From: Chlorops oryzae
Lineage: Eukaryota > Arthropoda > Insecta > Diptera > Chloropidae
Direction: 5' to 3'
Assembly (NCBI GenBank): GCA_020466095.1
Contig: CM035808.1
Coordinates: 18,843,755-18,907,754, forward strand
Length of the DNA: 64,000 nt
A model generated the notes under the pieces. That model was not told the origin of the DNA. It worked only from the letters and a program-made list of their open reading frames with translations, and did no database searches. The translations under genes and the position numbers were made by a program. Of this stretch, positions 39,801-48,272 are shown in pieces; position 1 is the stretch's first letter; each line of letters begins with the position of its first letter.

Positions 39801-42800
39801 GAATCCAAACAACAATTTACTTAACAAAACAAAAAGGACAAAATTACCCTTTCTAATTTAGTGGATATTTTAATTTATTTTTTTTTCTTTTTATTTAACA
39901 GTGTTTTCGGTTGATTGTTAAGTGCTAAAGACTTTAATTTAAAGTGGAAAATAATTTGTGAAACAAAAGAAAAAATGACAAAAAAAAAAAAATCATAGAA
40001 AATTTTGAGTTTGGTAACTCTCTTTCTCATTATAGTTCTCTTCGATTAAATTATGTGCAAAACGTTTTTCATTTCATTGCCTTGTTTTCTTAATACTGCG
40101 ATTTATCAAAAAAAAAAAAAAAAAATAGACCTACCAGAGAGAAAAAACTTTTAAAACGCATTTGGTAACTCTATCGTACAAATCTTTGTTTCCTTATGTT
40201 TTTGGTAAGTACATTTTTAATTGAATTAAGTATGGATAATTATTTTGACGCTCGCTGAATTTTTATCTTTTATTTTTATTTATTTATTTATTGATTTAAT
40301 TTTTTTTTTTTTTTTTTTTTGCCAATTTCCTATCAACTTAAATATTATATACGTTTCAATTTCTATATGTATTTCTGTATAAAAGATAAATGATTTAATT
40401 TTCTTTTCAATTTTATTTTCAGGAGTGTGCTAAATAAAAACTAGATGAAGCAACTTAATTTCCAATTAATTAATTAATTTTTTTTCTTTAAATTCAGCTG
40501 CATAATTTTAAACTTTAATGAAAAAAAAAAAAAAAAAAAAACCAAACGAACATTTGTAAATTATATCGTGTTCCATCCCACAATTGTGCAAATCTTTACC
40601 AACCAACTTTACCAACTAACCAACCAGCCAACCAATCAATCAATTAATCATACATCCATCAACCAATCAATCCAGCAATTTTAACACCACAACAAAAGAC
40701 ATTTCTTACTTTGGAAGCATGTGCGACAGTTCACACGAGATGGAACCGCTTTCGAGCAATAACAAAATTCTATATATTATTATTATTAACAAAAAGAAAA
40801 AGGACTAAGTCATCTGCGACGTGAAATGGAGCACATGGTTGAATGTTTCATTTTATTTCATTTAAATGTATTTTTGTTTTTTTCAGTGTATGTCCAACAC
40901 GTCGCTTAAATCATTCGTGTCGTGTGCAAGTGCTTGAGTTGCTGACTGCAGTTTCTAAAGCAAATGACAAACTCAAAGCTCATCACAAAGAAAGTTGTTT
41001 TTTTTTAAATTTTTTTAATTTTTCATACAAAATAATAATTAAATTGATTTTTATTTCTTTTGATTTTTATTCCCTTTTGGAAATTCAATTATGAAAAAAA
41101 AAAAATTAATTACTCAAAACTGTTATCATTTAAATTGATTGGAATTAAAATTTAAACGTTAGAGCGCACAAAACGAAATAGTGCCGTGCCAATATTTATG
41201 GGAGAAGCTTTTTTGTACTCATTTCATCAATACATAATAAGTAGATCAATTTAAAGTGCTTTTTACCAGTTCTAGATTTTCTAGATTTCTAGATCAGCTA
41301 GATTTTCCGAAACAAAATTTAGTGATTTTTTTTTTTACTTCGTTTTCTTTTTCATTACAAAAGCCTGAGACCACCAACGATCTTTGGAATGTGTGTTTTT
41401 TTTTTTAGGCTTAGAAATGTGAAATCCTCAGGAAAGAGCTCAGTCGAGCTCTAAAATTTGATTAACAATTAAAAAGTTAAGACTGTACTTAATTAATTAA
41501 TTGTGTTTATGAAATGGATATAAGACAAATTATCCGTAAATTATAAATAACCCAGAAATGTAATTGTTTATCGTTTTCAAAAAGGGACAACGTTTTTTTT
41601 TTTTTTTTTAATATGATCGTCGTCAGGGTTCGGATTTTGTTGCTTTTATAAATTTAAAGCATACTTTATGGGGCAAAAATTGTTCTTACCAACATTTTGC
41701 GAATAAGATTAGCGAAGTTTGGACTTCAAACCGCTTTTCGAACTTAAAAAAAAATCATATTGAAGTTAAAAATCGATTTGAACCTTAATTTTATGTGAGT
41801 TGAACAAAAATTGTACTCCTTAAAGTATGCTTTAAATTTATAAAACCAACAAAATCCGAGCCCTGGTGATAGTTTTTTTTTTTTTTTTTTTAAATGTGAA
41901 TTTTAAAAGCAGCACTTTTGTAAATAATTCGAATTTCAGTTTTCTACTCATTCGTTGGAGAACAAAGCTCGGAGAATGCTCTCAAAAAAGCTTTAAACTT
42001 ATAGTCTTGCTAGTTTATTGTTTTTTATTTTTAATTTTAGTACGTTTTTTTTCATGATTTGTTTTAAGAACTATATTTACACATTTGAGTCCTATTTATT
42101 TTCAATTACTCAGGTTCTTTTTTATTATCATCTTCATTGTTTGATTTAAATGAAACAAAAAAAAAAATAATAATAATCGGATATGAAAGTATTCTCAAAG
42201 TATGTGTTCAAGGAACTATTCCTACCATTTAAGAAGACTGTAAGTCGAGTTCGACAAAAAAAAAAACATAGAAGATAAAAAACAACATCGCAACCCTCAA
42301 GACTGAATTATCAGACAGGTATTAGTCTAAAAACAAATTAAGCGAAAATTGTATTTTTATACGAAAAAATTGAAATAAAAAAGATTTATTAAAAGAAAAA
42401 ATAATTTTTAACTAGAAATTTTAATAAGAAATTTTAATACCCAGAAAAAAAGCATCTCCCCGCATATCTAGCATTTAAAGACATTAAATAGTACTCACCA
42501 AATTGGTGCTATACACTCGAAATTGGCACATTTCCAATATCGCCGCAGCTCTTGAATCAACATTGCGACAGGCATTCCATGGGCATTTCCAGATGGAGAA
42601 GTCGAAGAGAAATTAATATCCGCATGCGCATCAATCCAGACAAGTGCTAAATTTGGCTCGTGCAGCAAGTGCCCAGAAACGGATCCTGTGGTAAGCAAAA
42701 ACAAGAAAAAAAAAAAAAAATTCAAATTGAAAACGTTATCACTTTTTTCTCCATCATTTTTTTCTGTTTAGAATTTACCAAATCCGATTGAATGATCTCC

Positions 42801-44497
42801 GCCAAGTGTTAGAATTTCATCGTTTTCCTGCAATATTTCCTGGGTCTTTTTTATTAATGCCTTGCTGCAACCCATTACTTCACCAACATTTTTCATATTT
42901 GGTATATTATGTTCTGAATCTTGATCAGCAATATACTTGAGATTGCCATAATCTTTTATCACTAATTTTCCTTAAAAAAAAAAAAAATCAAATAAATTGA
43001 AGTACAAGTATAAATAGTAAAAAAAAATCTTTGTTGAATGTATGGACTCTTTGCATATATTCTCAAGTAAGTATAAAATTGAATGTTTTATTTAAAAAAT
43101 GGCTGTCCTACTCACTGCTTTGAACGAAAATTTATGTCAAAATATATATGGGAGACAATAAGGCTCATAGTCTCCAAATCCTGCTTAAACTCTTTGACGG
43201 GTGAAACTATCAAACGATAGTTTGTACGATCGTACATACGATAGAACGATAGTATCCAATCCATTCAATATAATTAATTTTATATGAAGGGTAATATAAA
43301 GGGAGCAAGAATCTAGCACATTTTCGAGCAATGGTCATCACCAGAGTGAGTAAAAAAAGCCCGAAAAAACCCAAAAATAAGCGCTATAAAAAGCTCGAAA
43401 AAACAAGGAAAATAGTCCGAAAAATATGCTGTTAAAATTTATTTTTTATTCGCGGGCTTATTAAAATATATGACTAGATGTTTTACATTTTCAAACAAAA
43501 AATGTTGGCGCTTCTCTCATAAAAGGTTTTTATACAATGAAAAAGAACGTTCAACGTCTGAAAAGGTAAGGCGGCCAAATATGAAAGCACACTCCAACGT
43601 AAATGCGCGATCGAACGTATACGCAAGCATTGGACACAGCGCTTAGAAGAGTCATTGACAAAGGAAAGCAGTACTATTAACCAAAAATATGGGAAATATG
43701 CACAAAAAATAGTTTTTGGGCAGAAAATAGCTCGCACTACTAAAATATGCAAAAATAGTATGACGTATGCAAAAATAAGCATTCATATTCACTCTGGTCA
43801 TCACATTCTTTCTTTTATTTACTATTAGAATACTTCCTCCCAGCGGCCAAAAGTGCCTATGGCCTACAAAGTATACGAGACTGTGAGCGACCTGAATATT
43901 AATAGCTACAAAGTATACGAGATTGTAGTCGAACTGCTTACCAGTAGATTACAAAGTATACGAGGTTGTAGATGACCTGCCTACCAATAGCTTACTTTAT
44001 GAGGTGGTGGTAGGCGATCACTCTACAAAATGGCCAAGCTCAAAAAAAAGTATACTAGGATGGTATATGAGGTCGTATGCATTACCGCCTACGGCCTACG
44101 AAATGTGTTACGTTTCATTGCTTCTGTAGGCAGCAATTTGGCCGCTGGGCTCTTTAAGTGGAGAAAAGGCTGCAGGGAGAATATTCATTAAGAATAGGAC
44201 TGATAGCTAAGAAAGTGTTCCTCCTCAAGAAGAGTTATACATAATGTCTGCATAATAATCATTTGCAGGTATACTATATAAAATCATACCATGAGAAGCC
44301 TCATCCAGCAAATTTATTAAGCCATTTTCACGCAGTTGATTAGGAGCATCCACGACACCTTCTTTCGGTTGACCTTTACAAAATGGTACACCAAGAACAC
44401 CCAAAGTAGGATTTCCGTCTGCACTTTTTGTTGAATATCTTGCAAGATCTTTCACAGAACGGTAATATGAACTTTGCTTCAAAATATTACGAATCAT
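13518..44497 (-). CDS. arg: arginase, five exons, 3' end lost in gap
   Basis: Arginase hydrolyses L-arginine to ornithine and urea with a binuclear manganese centre. Five exons join in phase: 44497-44290, 42970-42779, 42685-42499, 15202-15103 and 13858-13518 (incomplete), all with GT-AG borders. The visible protein is about 342 residues, close to the ~350 expected. Metal ligands are all present: His129 (GGDHS), Asp152, His154 and Asp156 (WIDAHAD), Asp258 and Asp260 (SFDID). His169 (NAHG) and Glu303 (LVEVN) are also kept. These sit at a constant offset of 28, then 26, from human arginase I. The first ATG at 44497 follows ACAAA; the N-terminus (MIRNILKQ, then RYST) is basic and hydroxylated like a mitochondrial presequence. 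Intron 3 is 27.3 kb and contains elav on the other strand. The stop codon should lie within or just past the N gap. Confidence 0.95.
15768..16903. mobile_element. CAGCCC/ATTCCCGGG-family element, interrupted
   Basis: One end, CAGCCTTATTCTAAATGAAT (15768 on), and the opposite end, ...ATTCCCCGAGA then CCGGGCTG (to about 16903), match the ends of a small palindromic repeat seen also at 45.3 and 56.9-57.4 kb. The INE-1-like repeat lies between them, so I infer it inserted into this element. The joint reading is an inference. Confidence 0.45.
15950..16775 (+). repeat. INE-1-like (DINE-1, Helitron-type) dispersed repeat
   Basis: The segment contains TGCCACGCTCAC and CACGCCCACC blocks, a line with CTAGTACTGGAGGTACCC given twice (about 16259 and 16529), then ACGGACATGGTTAAATCGAT and TGATCATTTCCATATACAT. 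It ends with GGTGTAACACACAACC and ATATATCCTCG. This order matches my memory of the Drosophila INE-1 Helitron remnant, although the sequence is diverged. It has no coding capacity. Confidence 0.5.
17293..18309. mobile_element. TIR element of 1.0 kb with tRNA-like inserts
   Basis: The ends are inverted: CACAGAGAAAACGATACCAC at 17293 and GTGGTCATATTTTTCTGTG ending at 18309, with CACATAAAAT shared just inside. The word AAGATTTCTCTATGG recurs in both orientations near the ends, as expected of transposase-binding repeats. Two tRNA-like modules lie inside (about 17478-17500 forward, 17789-17859 reverse). No transposase or clear target duplication was found. Confidence 0.6.
17789..17859 (-). repeat. 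tRNA-like pseudogene module (anticodon-like TGT)
   Basis: On the minus strand the 71-nt segment runs from CCTCGCGATGGCGTAG to CCCCGCCGCAGG. It has a B box (GAGTTCGAACCCC), an anticodon-loop-like CTTGTAAT and partly pairing ends (CCT/AGG, GCG/CGC with a bulge). It resembles tRNA-Thr but is too irregular to call functional. Confidence 0.5.
18325..19849 (+). repeat. direct repeat copy A
   Basis: This begins GTATGTATTTCTTTTGATTG and ends near GTACTAAAAGTGAATT. It is nearly identical to 21259-22425, apart from a segment of about 350 bp present only here (about 18650-19000, including the GT microsatellite) and a 12-bp difference in a GTCGCC/GTCGCT run near 19555. The 102-codon minus-strand frame inside it (19624-19316) recurs as 98 codons in copy B and is not convincing as a protein. 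Confidence 0.85.
18864..18892. repeat. (GT)n microsatellite
   Basis: About 14 uninterrupted GT units. Confidence 0.95.
19850..21258. mobile_element. right part of a GGG-N2-ATTCC element with TGTCACACCCGTTAC repeats
   Basis: Six copies of TGTCACACCCGTTAC or close variants lie at 19921, 20088, 20853, 20875, 21064 and 21231. The right end reads ATGGAAATACCC, whose reverse complement is GGGTATTTCCAT, matching the ends of the elements at 23528-25236 and 37848-38042. The matching left end is not seen, so the element is probably truncated. A long (TAATAAA)n array sits inside. No protein is encoded. Confidence 0.55.
20224..20515. repeat. (TAATAAA)n tandem repeat
   Basis: An almost pure 7-bp period array of about 290 bp with minor unit-length slips. 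The reverse strand is open in one frame only because the array has no stop in that phase (repeating YYLLFII). Confidence 0.95.
21259..22425 (+). repeat. direct repeat copy B
   Basis: This is the second copy of the 18325-19849 unit, starting GTATGTATTT directly at the end of the 19850-21258 element. It differs by a few substitutions and lacks the roughly 350-bp segment. The similarity is very high by eye. Confidence 0.85.
22560..23440. other. non-coding stretch with a tRNA-like fragment
   Basis: No gene was recognised. At 23216-23260 a short GGCGG...GAGTTCGATCTCCCGCCC segment has a B-box-like core and pairing ends, followed by an A-rich run, and may be another degraded tRNA-like module. Confidence 0.35.
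23440..25340 (-). repeat. third, diverged copy of part of the 18-22 kb repeat, split by an insertion
   Basis: The sequences on either side of the 23528-25236 element join into one piece whose reverse complement parallels the CTGCCCCCTCCAACTGGCTT...ATGATTTGGCGCCCGGGG portion of the repeats at 19.0 and 21.6 kb. It gives an independent view of the empty site. Confidence 0.7.
23528..25236. mobile_element. complete GGG-N2-ATTCC element with ATCGCGGGTGCAACA repeats and 4-bp TSD
   Basis: The left end GGGCGATTCCAT (23528) and right end GGAATCGCCC (to 25236) are inverted. TGAG flanks both sides (23524-23527 and 25237-25240). The host repeat is continuous without the 1.7-kb element, which confirms insertion with a 4-bp duplication. 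Six copies of ATCGCGGGTGCAACA or variants lie at 23541, 23710, 23897, 23919, 24700 and 24863. Read on the other strand they become TGTTGCACCCGCGAT, close in form to the motif of the neighbouring 19.9-21.3 kb element. No transposase is present. The ends and 4-bp duplication recall the Sola superfamily, but this is a guess. Confidence 0.75.
25366..25750 (+). repeat. INE-1-like repeat fragment
   Basis: AAGTACTGGAGGTACC (25378) and CCCTAGTACAGGAGATACCC (25543) repeat the doubled line of the 16-kb copy. CTCCTTCGATAAGAAAACTG and GTTACATACAACCGCACC follow in the same order. Confidence 0.5.
25750..27990. other. non-coding sequence upstream of elav
   Basis: The short frames here look like chance. TATGTATG-type runs (26225-26270, 27035-27085) and AT-rich tracts dominate. 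Regulatory sequence of elav is expected here, but I cannot point to specific enhancers. Confidence 0.4.
27990..28482 (+). other. elav: elav leader exon (5' UTR plus first base of the start codon)
   Basis: A GC-richer transcript-like segment ends at CATACAA|GTGAGTAT, a strong donor at 28483. The intron then runs to an acceptor at ...GATAAAG|TGGATTTC (exon 2 begins at 29243). The last exon base, A28482, joined to TG gives ATG GAT TTC ATG ATG, matching the MDF-x-MANTG start of Drosophila ELAV. The transcription start is not defined: TATAAAT at 27959-27965 and a TTTCAGAGTT initiator-like site at 28074 are candidates. Confidence 0.65.
28483..29242 (+). other. elav: elav 5' intron
   Basis: A 760-bp intron with donor GTGAGT and acceptor TAAAG. 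The 3' end is pyrimidine-rich (TTGGTCTCTGTCTACACC). It contains a small inverted-repeat element at 28632-28892. The reading frame open from 29014 into the coding exon lies inside this intron and is not thought to be translated. Confidence 0.6.
28632..28892. mobile_element. small TIR element in the elav 5' intron
   Basis: CTCGAATACACTATACAAGC at 28632 and GCTTGTATACATTTGAG ending at 28892 are imperfect inverted repeats, each next to TTGTGCAAA/TTGCACAAA. TTTGTACAAGC recurs inside. At about 260 bp without coding capacity it looks like a MITE. No target duplication was identified. Confidence 0.5.
29243..30567 (+). CDS. elav: ELAV, neuronal RNA-binding protein (main coding exon)
   Basis: ELAV binds U-rich RNA in neuron nuclei and directs alternative splicing and 3'-end choice. 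The whole coding sequence except the first base lies in one exon. With the spliced start MDFMMANTG the protein is 441 residues, shorter than Drosophila ELAV (483) because the glutamine/alanine region (about 15-105) is smaller. Three RRMs follow: about 108-190 ([12 protein letters not shown]1 LGYGFVNY), 206-284 ([16 protein letters not shown]) and 360-441 ([16 protein letters not shown]). A hinge of about 75 residues separates RRM2 and RRM3 and contains [12 protein letters not shown]. The protein ends FKTNKSK. If the leader is not spliced as proposed, translation could start at 29251 or at the upstream in-frame ATG 29206. The closest alternative, the paralogue fne/Rbp9, is excluded by the Ala/Gln N-terminus. 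Confidence 0.96.
30568..37785 (+). other. elav: probable extended 3' UTR of elav
   Basis: The sequence begins with a GTC/GTT trinucleotide run (30585-30630) and continues as very AT-rich DNA with many poly-T and poly-A tracts and no credible coding frame. Drosophila elav has neuronal 3' UTRs of several kilobases, and U-rich tracts are what ELAV-family proteins bind. I could find no transposon ends in these 7 kb, unlike both flanks. The poly(A) sites are not determined; AATAAA occurs repeatedly. Confidence 0.5.
37786..38125. mobile_element. TTAA-flanked MITE with a second element nested in it
   Basis: GGGCCGTTTTGTCTCATC (37786) and GATGAGAAAACGGCCC (to 38125) are inverted, with TTAA immediately outside both (37782-37785 and 38126-38129). 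Removing the nested 195-bp element and its duplication leaves about 140 bp. Confidence 0.75.
37848..38042. mobile_element. short GGG-N2-ATTCC element, 4-bp TSD, nested
   Basis: GGGCCATTCCATGA at the left and CATGGAATTACCC at the right are inverted, and TCAT flanks both sides. Just inside each end is an ACCCGTGACA motif (TGTCACACACCCGTGACAG at 37867; GGTGTCACGGGTGG at 38007). The ends and the duplication length match those of the 23528-25236 element. Confidence 0.7.
38396..39024. mobile_element. TTAA-flanked piggyBac-like MITE
   Basis: TTAA|CCCTTTCCGGGTAG at the left and CTCGAAAGGG|TTAA at the right define a 629-bp element. CCCTTT next to TTAA is typical of piggyBac ends. Inside are TGTCACGTCCG motifs at 38651 and 38801. 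No transposase is present. Confidence 0.65.
39025..42498. other. remaining arginase intron 3 sequence
   Basis: This is AT-rich sequence with long A and T runs. The reading frames look like chance, and no TIR element was recognised. It may include the distal part of elav transcripts. Confidence 0.4.
42499..44497 (-). CDS. arg: arginase exons 1-3
   Basis: Exon 1 (44497-44290) has the presequence and the [13 protein letters not shown] substrate-loop start of arginases, and ends CAT G|GTATGA. Exon 2 (42970-42779) begins GA AAA TTA after TTTAAG and ends GGA TTT G|GTAAAT after [11 protein letters not shown]. Exon 3 (42685-42499) follows CCACAG, reads GSVSGH then [10 protein letters not shown], and ends CCA ATT TG|GTGAGT. 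Phases 1, 1 and 2 carry through to exon 4 at 15202. Intron 1 (44289-42971) carries two transposable elements. Confidence 0.95.
43342..43796. mobile_element. hAT-like MITE, 455 bp, 8-bp TSD
   Basis: CAGAGTGAGTA at the left and TATTCACTCTG at the right are inverted, and GTCATCAC flanks both sides (43334-43341 and 43797-43804). The flanks resemble the GGAGCAAGAATCTGG...GTCATCAC line of the CAGCCC-family repeat at 57.3 kb, so it sits inside another repeat. It is non-coding. Confidence 0.8.
43839..44149. mobile_element. TIR element built around a 42-bp tandem repeat
   Basis: The 13-bp ends CCCAGCGGCCAAA (43839) and TTTGGCCGCTGGG (to 44149) are perfect inverted repeats. Between them CTACAAAGTATACGAG starts units at 43864, 43906, 43948 and, degraded, 43991. 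It is in arginase intron 1. Confidence 0.65.
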
Positions 44498-45282
44498 TTT
44501 GTATATGAAGGACAAACAATTTCGCTGAAATTAACTTAAACTTTCTCTTTCAAAATTGAATTGGTTTTTTTTTTGTTTTTTTTTTTTGTGTATTAAAGTT
44601 TATTATAAACCGTGCTTTGCCGAAAAAACACTGCCAATTTTTTAATTCGTTTCGCTGATGATGATGACTTCGTCGTTAAAGCACCACCAAAGGAGTCGAT
44701 CCAAAAAGAAAAAAAAATAATGATTTACTCACAAAACCATCAGGCAAATCCAGAAGATAAGAATATTGATTGAGCGACAACCAACGAGATAACCTTTATT
44801 CATTTTCATTCAATAGATTTTCGGTGCTACTCTCTCAGAGGTTCTTATAGTTTCAGCTGGATGAAATCGCCGTTTGCAAAATAAAAATTATATTGAATCT
44901 ACGCACTGCTTGTGGTTTGACTTTAAAGCATCTCAGCAAGACTTGTTCGTTGAGAAAGCAAAAGGGAAAGATCTTTTGGTTTTTATTATTTCTTGTGGAT
45001 GCTGCAGATGTTTCGCGATGATAACAGGCCGCATATGTACATCACGTACCTATGCTACTTAAGATTTAAAAGCAATTCATGATGTCCGAAATCATAAGAA
45101 TTTACTCATATTGTTTTCAATTTAAAAATCATTTTTTAACGGCTCGTTTCACTGGAAATTTATGTATTTGTTATTTTTAAATTTAATTTTATACAAAACG
45201 CTTATATTTAAAAAAAAGAACAGAATACAGAAAATTGTAAAATTTAAAAAGCATGGCATATTTAATCGTGTATTTTAGCATT
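44498..45282. other. region upstream of arginase
   Basis: The arginase promoter should be here on the minus strand. I see T-rich runs but no clear TATA or initiator. Confidence 0.35.
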
Positions 45283-45457
45283 CAGCCCTATTCCAAATGG
45301 GTATTCCGCGGGAATTTTTTACCTCGAAATTTTTCTCCGCGGATAGACGATCTTTGTCTTGGTGATGACCTTCGCTTAAATGTGCTCAAAATTTATATAT
45401 CCTTCCCAGTGTGCTTAGAATGGGAAAAACTTCTCAGGAATATTTACATTCGGGCAG
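45283..45457. mobile_element. CAGCCC/ATTCCC-family MITE
   Basis: CAGCCCTATTCCAAATGGGT then ATTCCGCGGGAATTTTT at the left matches, inverted, the right end with GGAATATTTACATTCGGGC. It is about 175 bp, palindromic and non-coding. Confidence 0.6.
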
Positions 45458-47544
45458 AGTGAACTAAATCAAGGTCTGAGAATAGAAGTTATTTTTAAAT
45501 ATTTTATACATTATGGCAAATAGAAAGAATGCTCGGAGGAGGAAGCTCGTTGCTTTTTTATGATCCTTGGGCGTTTCTCTTTGTTTGGGAATGCTTTTTA
45601 ATTTTTTGTTCCACTGACATTTATTTTTTATTTTTTTAACTCTCATAATTGCGATTTAAAGTAAAAAAAAAAAATATAAAAATAACAAAAATTCATTTCG
45701 CATCTAATTTTTGTATTTCGTTAAAACACATAAAAAAATGCTAAATGCAATTGCAATGGAAACGGCGCGTTAATTATATTGGAACTCAAATGTATCAAAT
45801 TTTTCACTGGAAGGCGGCAAAAATCTCGTTTCACCTCTCTCAAACTTTGGCAATTTTCTCAAACACTTTCAAAATTCCCATTGCATAAATGAACGAAAAT
45901 AACAAATTGGAAATTCGTGAGTATTGAAGTCGAACAGAAAATGAAAAATTTCTCTCAATTGTGAAACAATCAAACTGCAAGGGTAACAGGGAAAGTGGTT
46001 TAATTTTAAGCTTACCTCTAAATAAACGCTTGCAGTGTTGTCCTTTCTCGCTGCGGTTGCGATTTTTCATCTTATAAAGAGTTTTTCTTTGCGTGTGATG
46101 AAGCCCAATATTGCGAGAGCCCGATGCGAGACGTTCTAATATTTCAATGCATTCAACCGTATGGCTCAAGCTCCAATTTATCGCACTGCGAGACCTCGTA
46201 GCGAGAAAGGTTCGAAAAATTGAATATTTCTGTTGCGAGGCAGTTTGACAAGTAATGATGTAGATATTTTTTGAGTACTCGCTATTGGGTACTCGCTAAA
46301 ACTAGTGAAACCAAAAATGTTGAAATAAAATTTGTTGTTAATTTTAAAAACTTAAAGCAAAATTTGTTTGAAAATAAAAAAATTAAGTAATGAACATGTT
46401 CAGCAGCAGTTATAGACGTCATAACAGAGAATCCAGGCTTGTACGAATTTTTTAAAACTAAGATTCGAGGCTAAGTTTGACATTAGTTTTTGACAATTTA
46501 GTGAATGGAATCATGATTCGAAATTATAATAAACGGTAAAAGAGGAATTTAAACGGGTTGTATGGGCGACACACATCCTTCTCGCTTCGCAGTGTATTTC
46601 TAAACGGCAAACTACGAGCTGCTTGCTGCGAGAAAAGTTGCCTAATCTAAACACGAACGAAACATAAACGAAAGCTTTATTTGCCTTTGGAAAAGTTCAA
46701 TGCTGTGCGAGATCGTTGCGAGCGAGCGAAATGTGACGCAGATAGCTGTGAAAATAAAATAAATGTATGCAATCATAAGGCGCAATTTCCAATGCGACTT
46801 TGTTTTGGCAGAATTTTTTATCTGTCTTCTACTTCTTCTGGTATTTTTTAGAAATGTTCTCTTTTATTAAACTTTCGATGGAGAATCGTAATGCCTGATT
46901 TCCAATAGCGCAGGAATTTCTGCTCATATTGAACACCTATAAATATATGAAGCCAGTTACAATCACCGGCATACGTTTTCCTGTACTTGCGCGTGAGCCA
47001 GCAGCAAATAAACTTAACAGCTGTTGAATTTGAAAGAATTCTGTTCACTTTAACAAAAAATGTAAAAAATATGTGAAAGCGGATCCCTTCTTAACATTGG
47101 ACTATCAAAGGATTGTTTGGCGAAGTAGAACTGAAGATCCAATTCAACATTTCTGTTTGCGATCAGTGAATTACGGCACTGCAACGGCACCTTTTCATTA
47201 AATTCGCGAAAAGTGGTATAAAAATGTTGGGAAATCCCTATAGAGCTCTCGGTCGTTGTGGGAGTACTTTTGCTTTGCTAGCCAATTTGCTTTGCACAAA
47301 TGCAACGAATTTTGTTGAACTCAGACAAAATCAAAGCGTAGTGTATGCAAGAACTTGACCGCCTGGTTGTACATGGTTGGCATGGGGTCGGGATACGGTA
47401 GATATATGGGCCGTGTGGAAAAGACTCCAGTGTCTACCGGAAATTCATTCGGACACAAAATCTTATGGCAAGAATAAAATTGTAATTATTTCTTTTGGTA
47501 AACAGAAAAGTGTGGTTCATTTGGGGGGAAAATAAAACAAATTT
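45458..47544. other. intergenic, no gene recognised
   Basis: GCGAGA/TCTCGC words are scattered between 46.1 and 46.75 kb, perhaps from a degraded repeat. Nothing coding is evident. Confidence 0.4.
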
Positions 47545-47911
47545 CAGGAATTTTCATCGAGAGAATTTTCTTTAGGATCTAAAGAATCCCCAGCAGGCAA
47601 AATGAGCTCACAAAAATGAAAATTTCTATTGTAGCTCAAAATGAGCTTAAGAAGAGCTAAATATGAGATTGAAATTGAAAACCGAAAATCGAACTCGTTG
47701 TGATCTAATAATGAGCTAAAAAGGACATCAATCCTTATGTTTTTTTTTTTTTAGCAAAAAATGACGTATTTGTGAGCTAATACTGACTGAAATGAAATTT
47801 TCTAATTTATGAACTGATAAAAGGTCCAAAGCCTTCTAGTAGAGCATATTCAAAAATTTGTCACAGTGCAAATAATTCAATGCGTAAAAAAAAAATTTTA
47901 TTTTTAGTTTG

Positions 47912-48272
47912 CCTGCATGGGGATTCGAACCCACAGCCATCAGATTAGAGCTGCAAAACTATCGATGGCACTATCGATAGTATCGAGTGGCAGCCTTTTT
48001 CTCTGCTATCGAATGGTCGATGGGCCCTATCGATAGTGCCTAACCGGTGTTGGAGTTGGCGATTTTGCGACAATGGTGTCACAAAAACGAGCGAAGAATG
48101 GCTTTTCGGAAGACTGCCTTTTTAACGAATCACCAACAAATCCGATAGTATCGATAGTATCGAATATTAAGACGCAAACAATCGAAAACATCGAGTGGCG
48201 CCACTATCGATAGTTTTGCAGCTCTACATCAGATTACAACCCAAGCACGCTACCGCTACACTATTGACGGCC
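47912..48272 (-). repeat. tRNA-like module split by a hAT-like MITE
   Basis: Joining 47912-47945 with 48235-48272 (minus strand) gives a tRNA-sized segment starting GCCGTCAATAGTGTAGCGG, with GGTTGTAATCTGAT in the anticodon position and the B box GGGTTCGAATCCC. It resembles the 17.8-kb module in the anticodon region. Confidence 0.5.
47946..48226. mobile_element. hAT-like MITE with four TATCGATA sites
   Basis: The 281-bp element starts TAGAGCTGCAAAACTATCGA and ends with its complement CGATAGTTTTGCAGCTCTA. An 8-bp duplication, CATCAGAT, flanks it (47938-47945 and 48227-48234). TATCGATA occurs four times, at both ends and inside, plus several TATCGA half-sites. It is non-coding. Confidence 0.85.
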
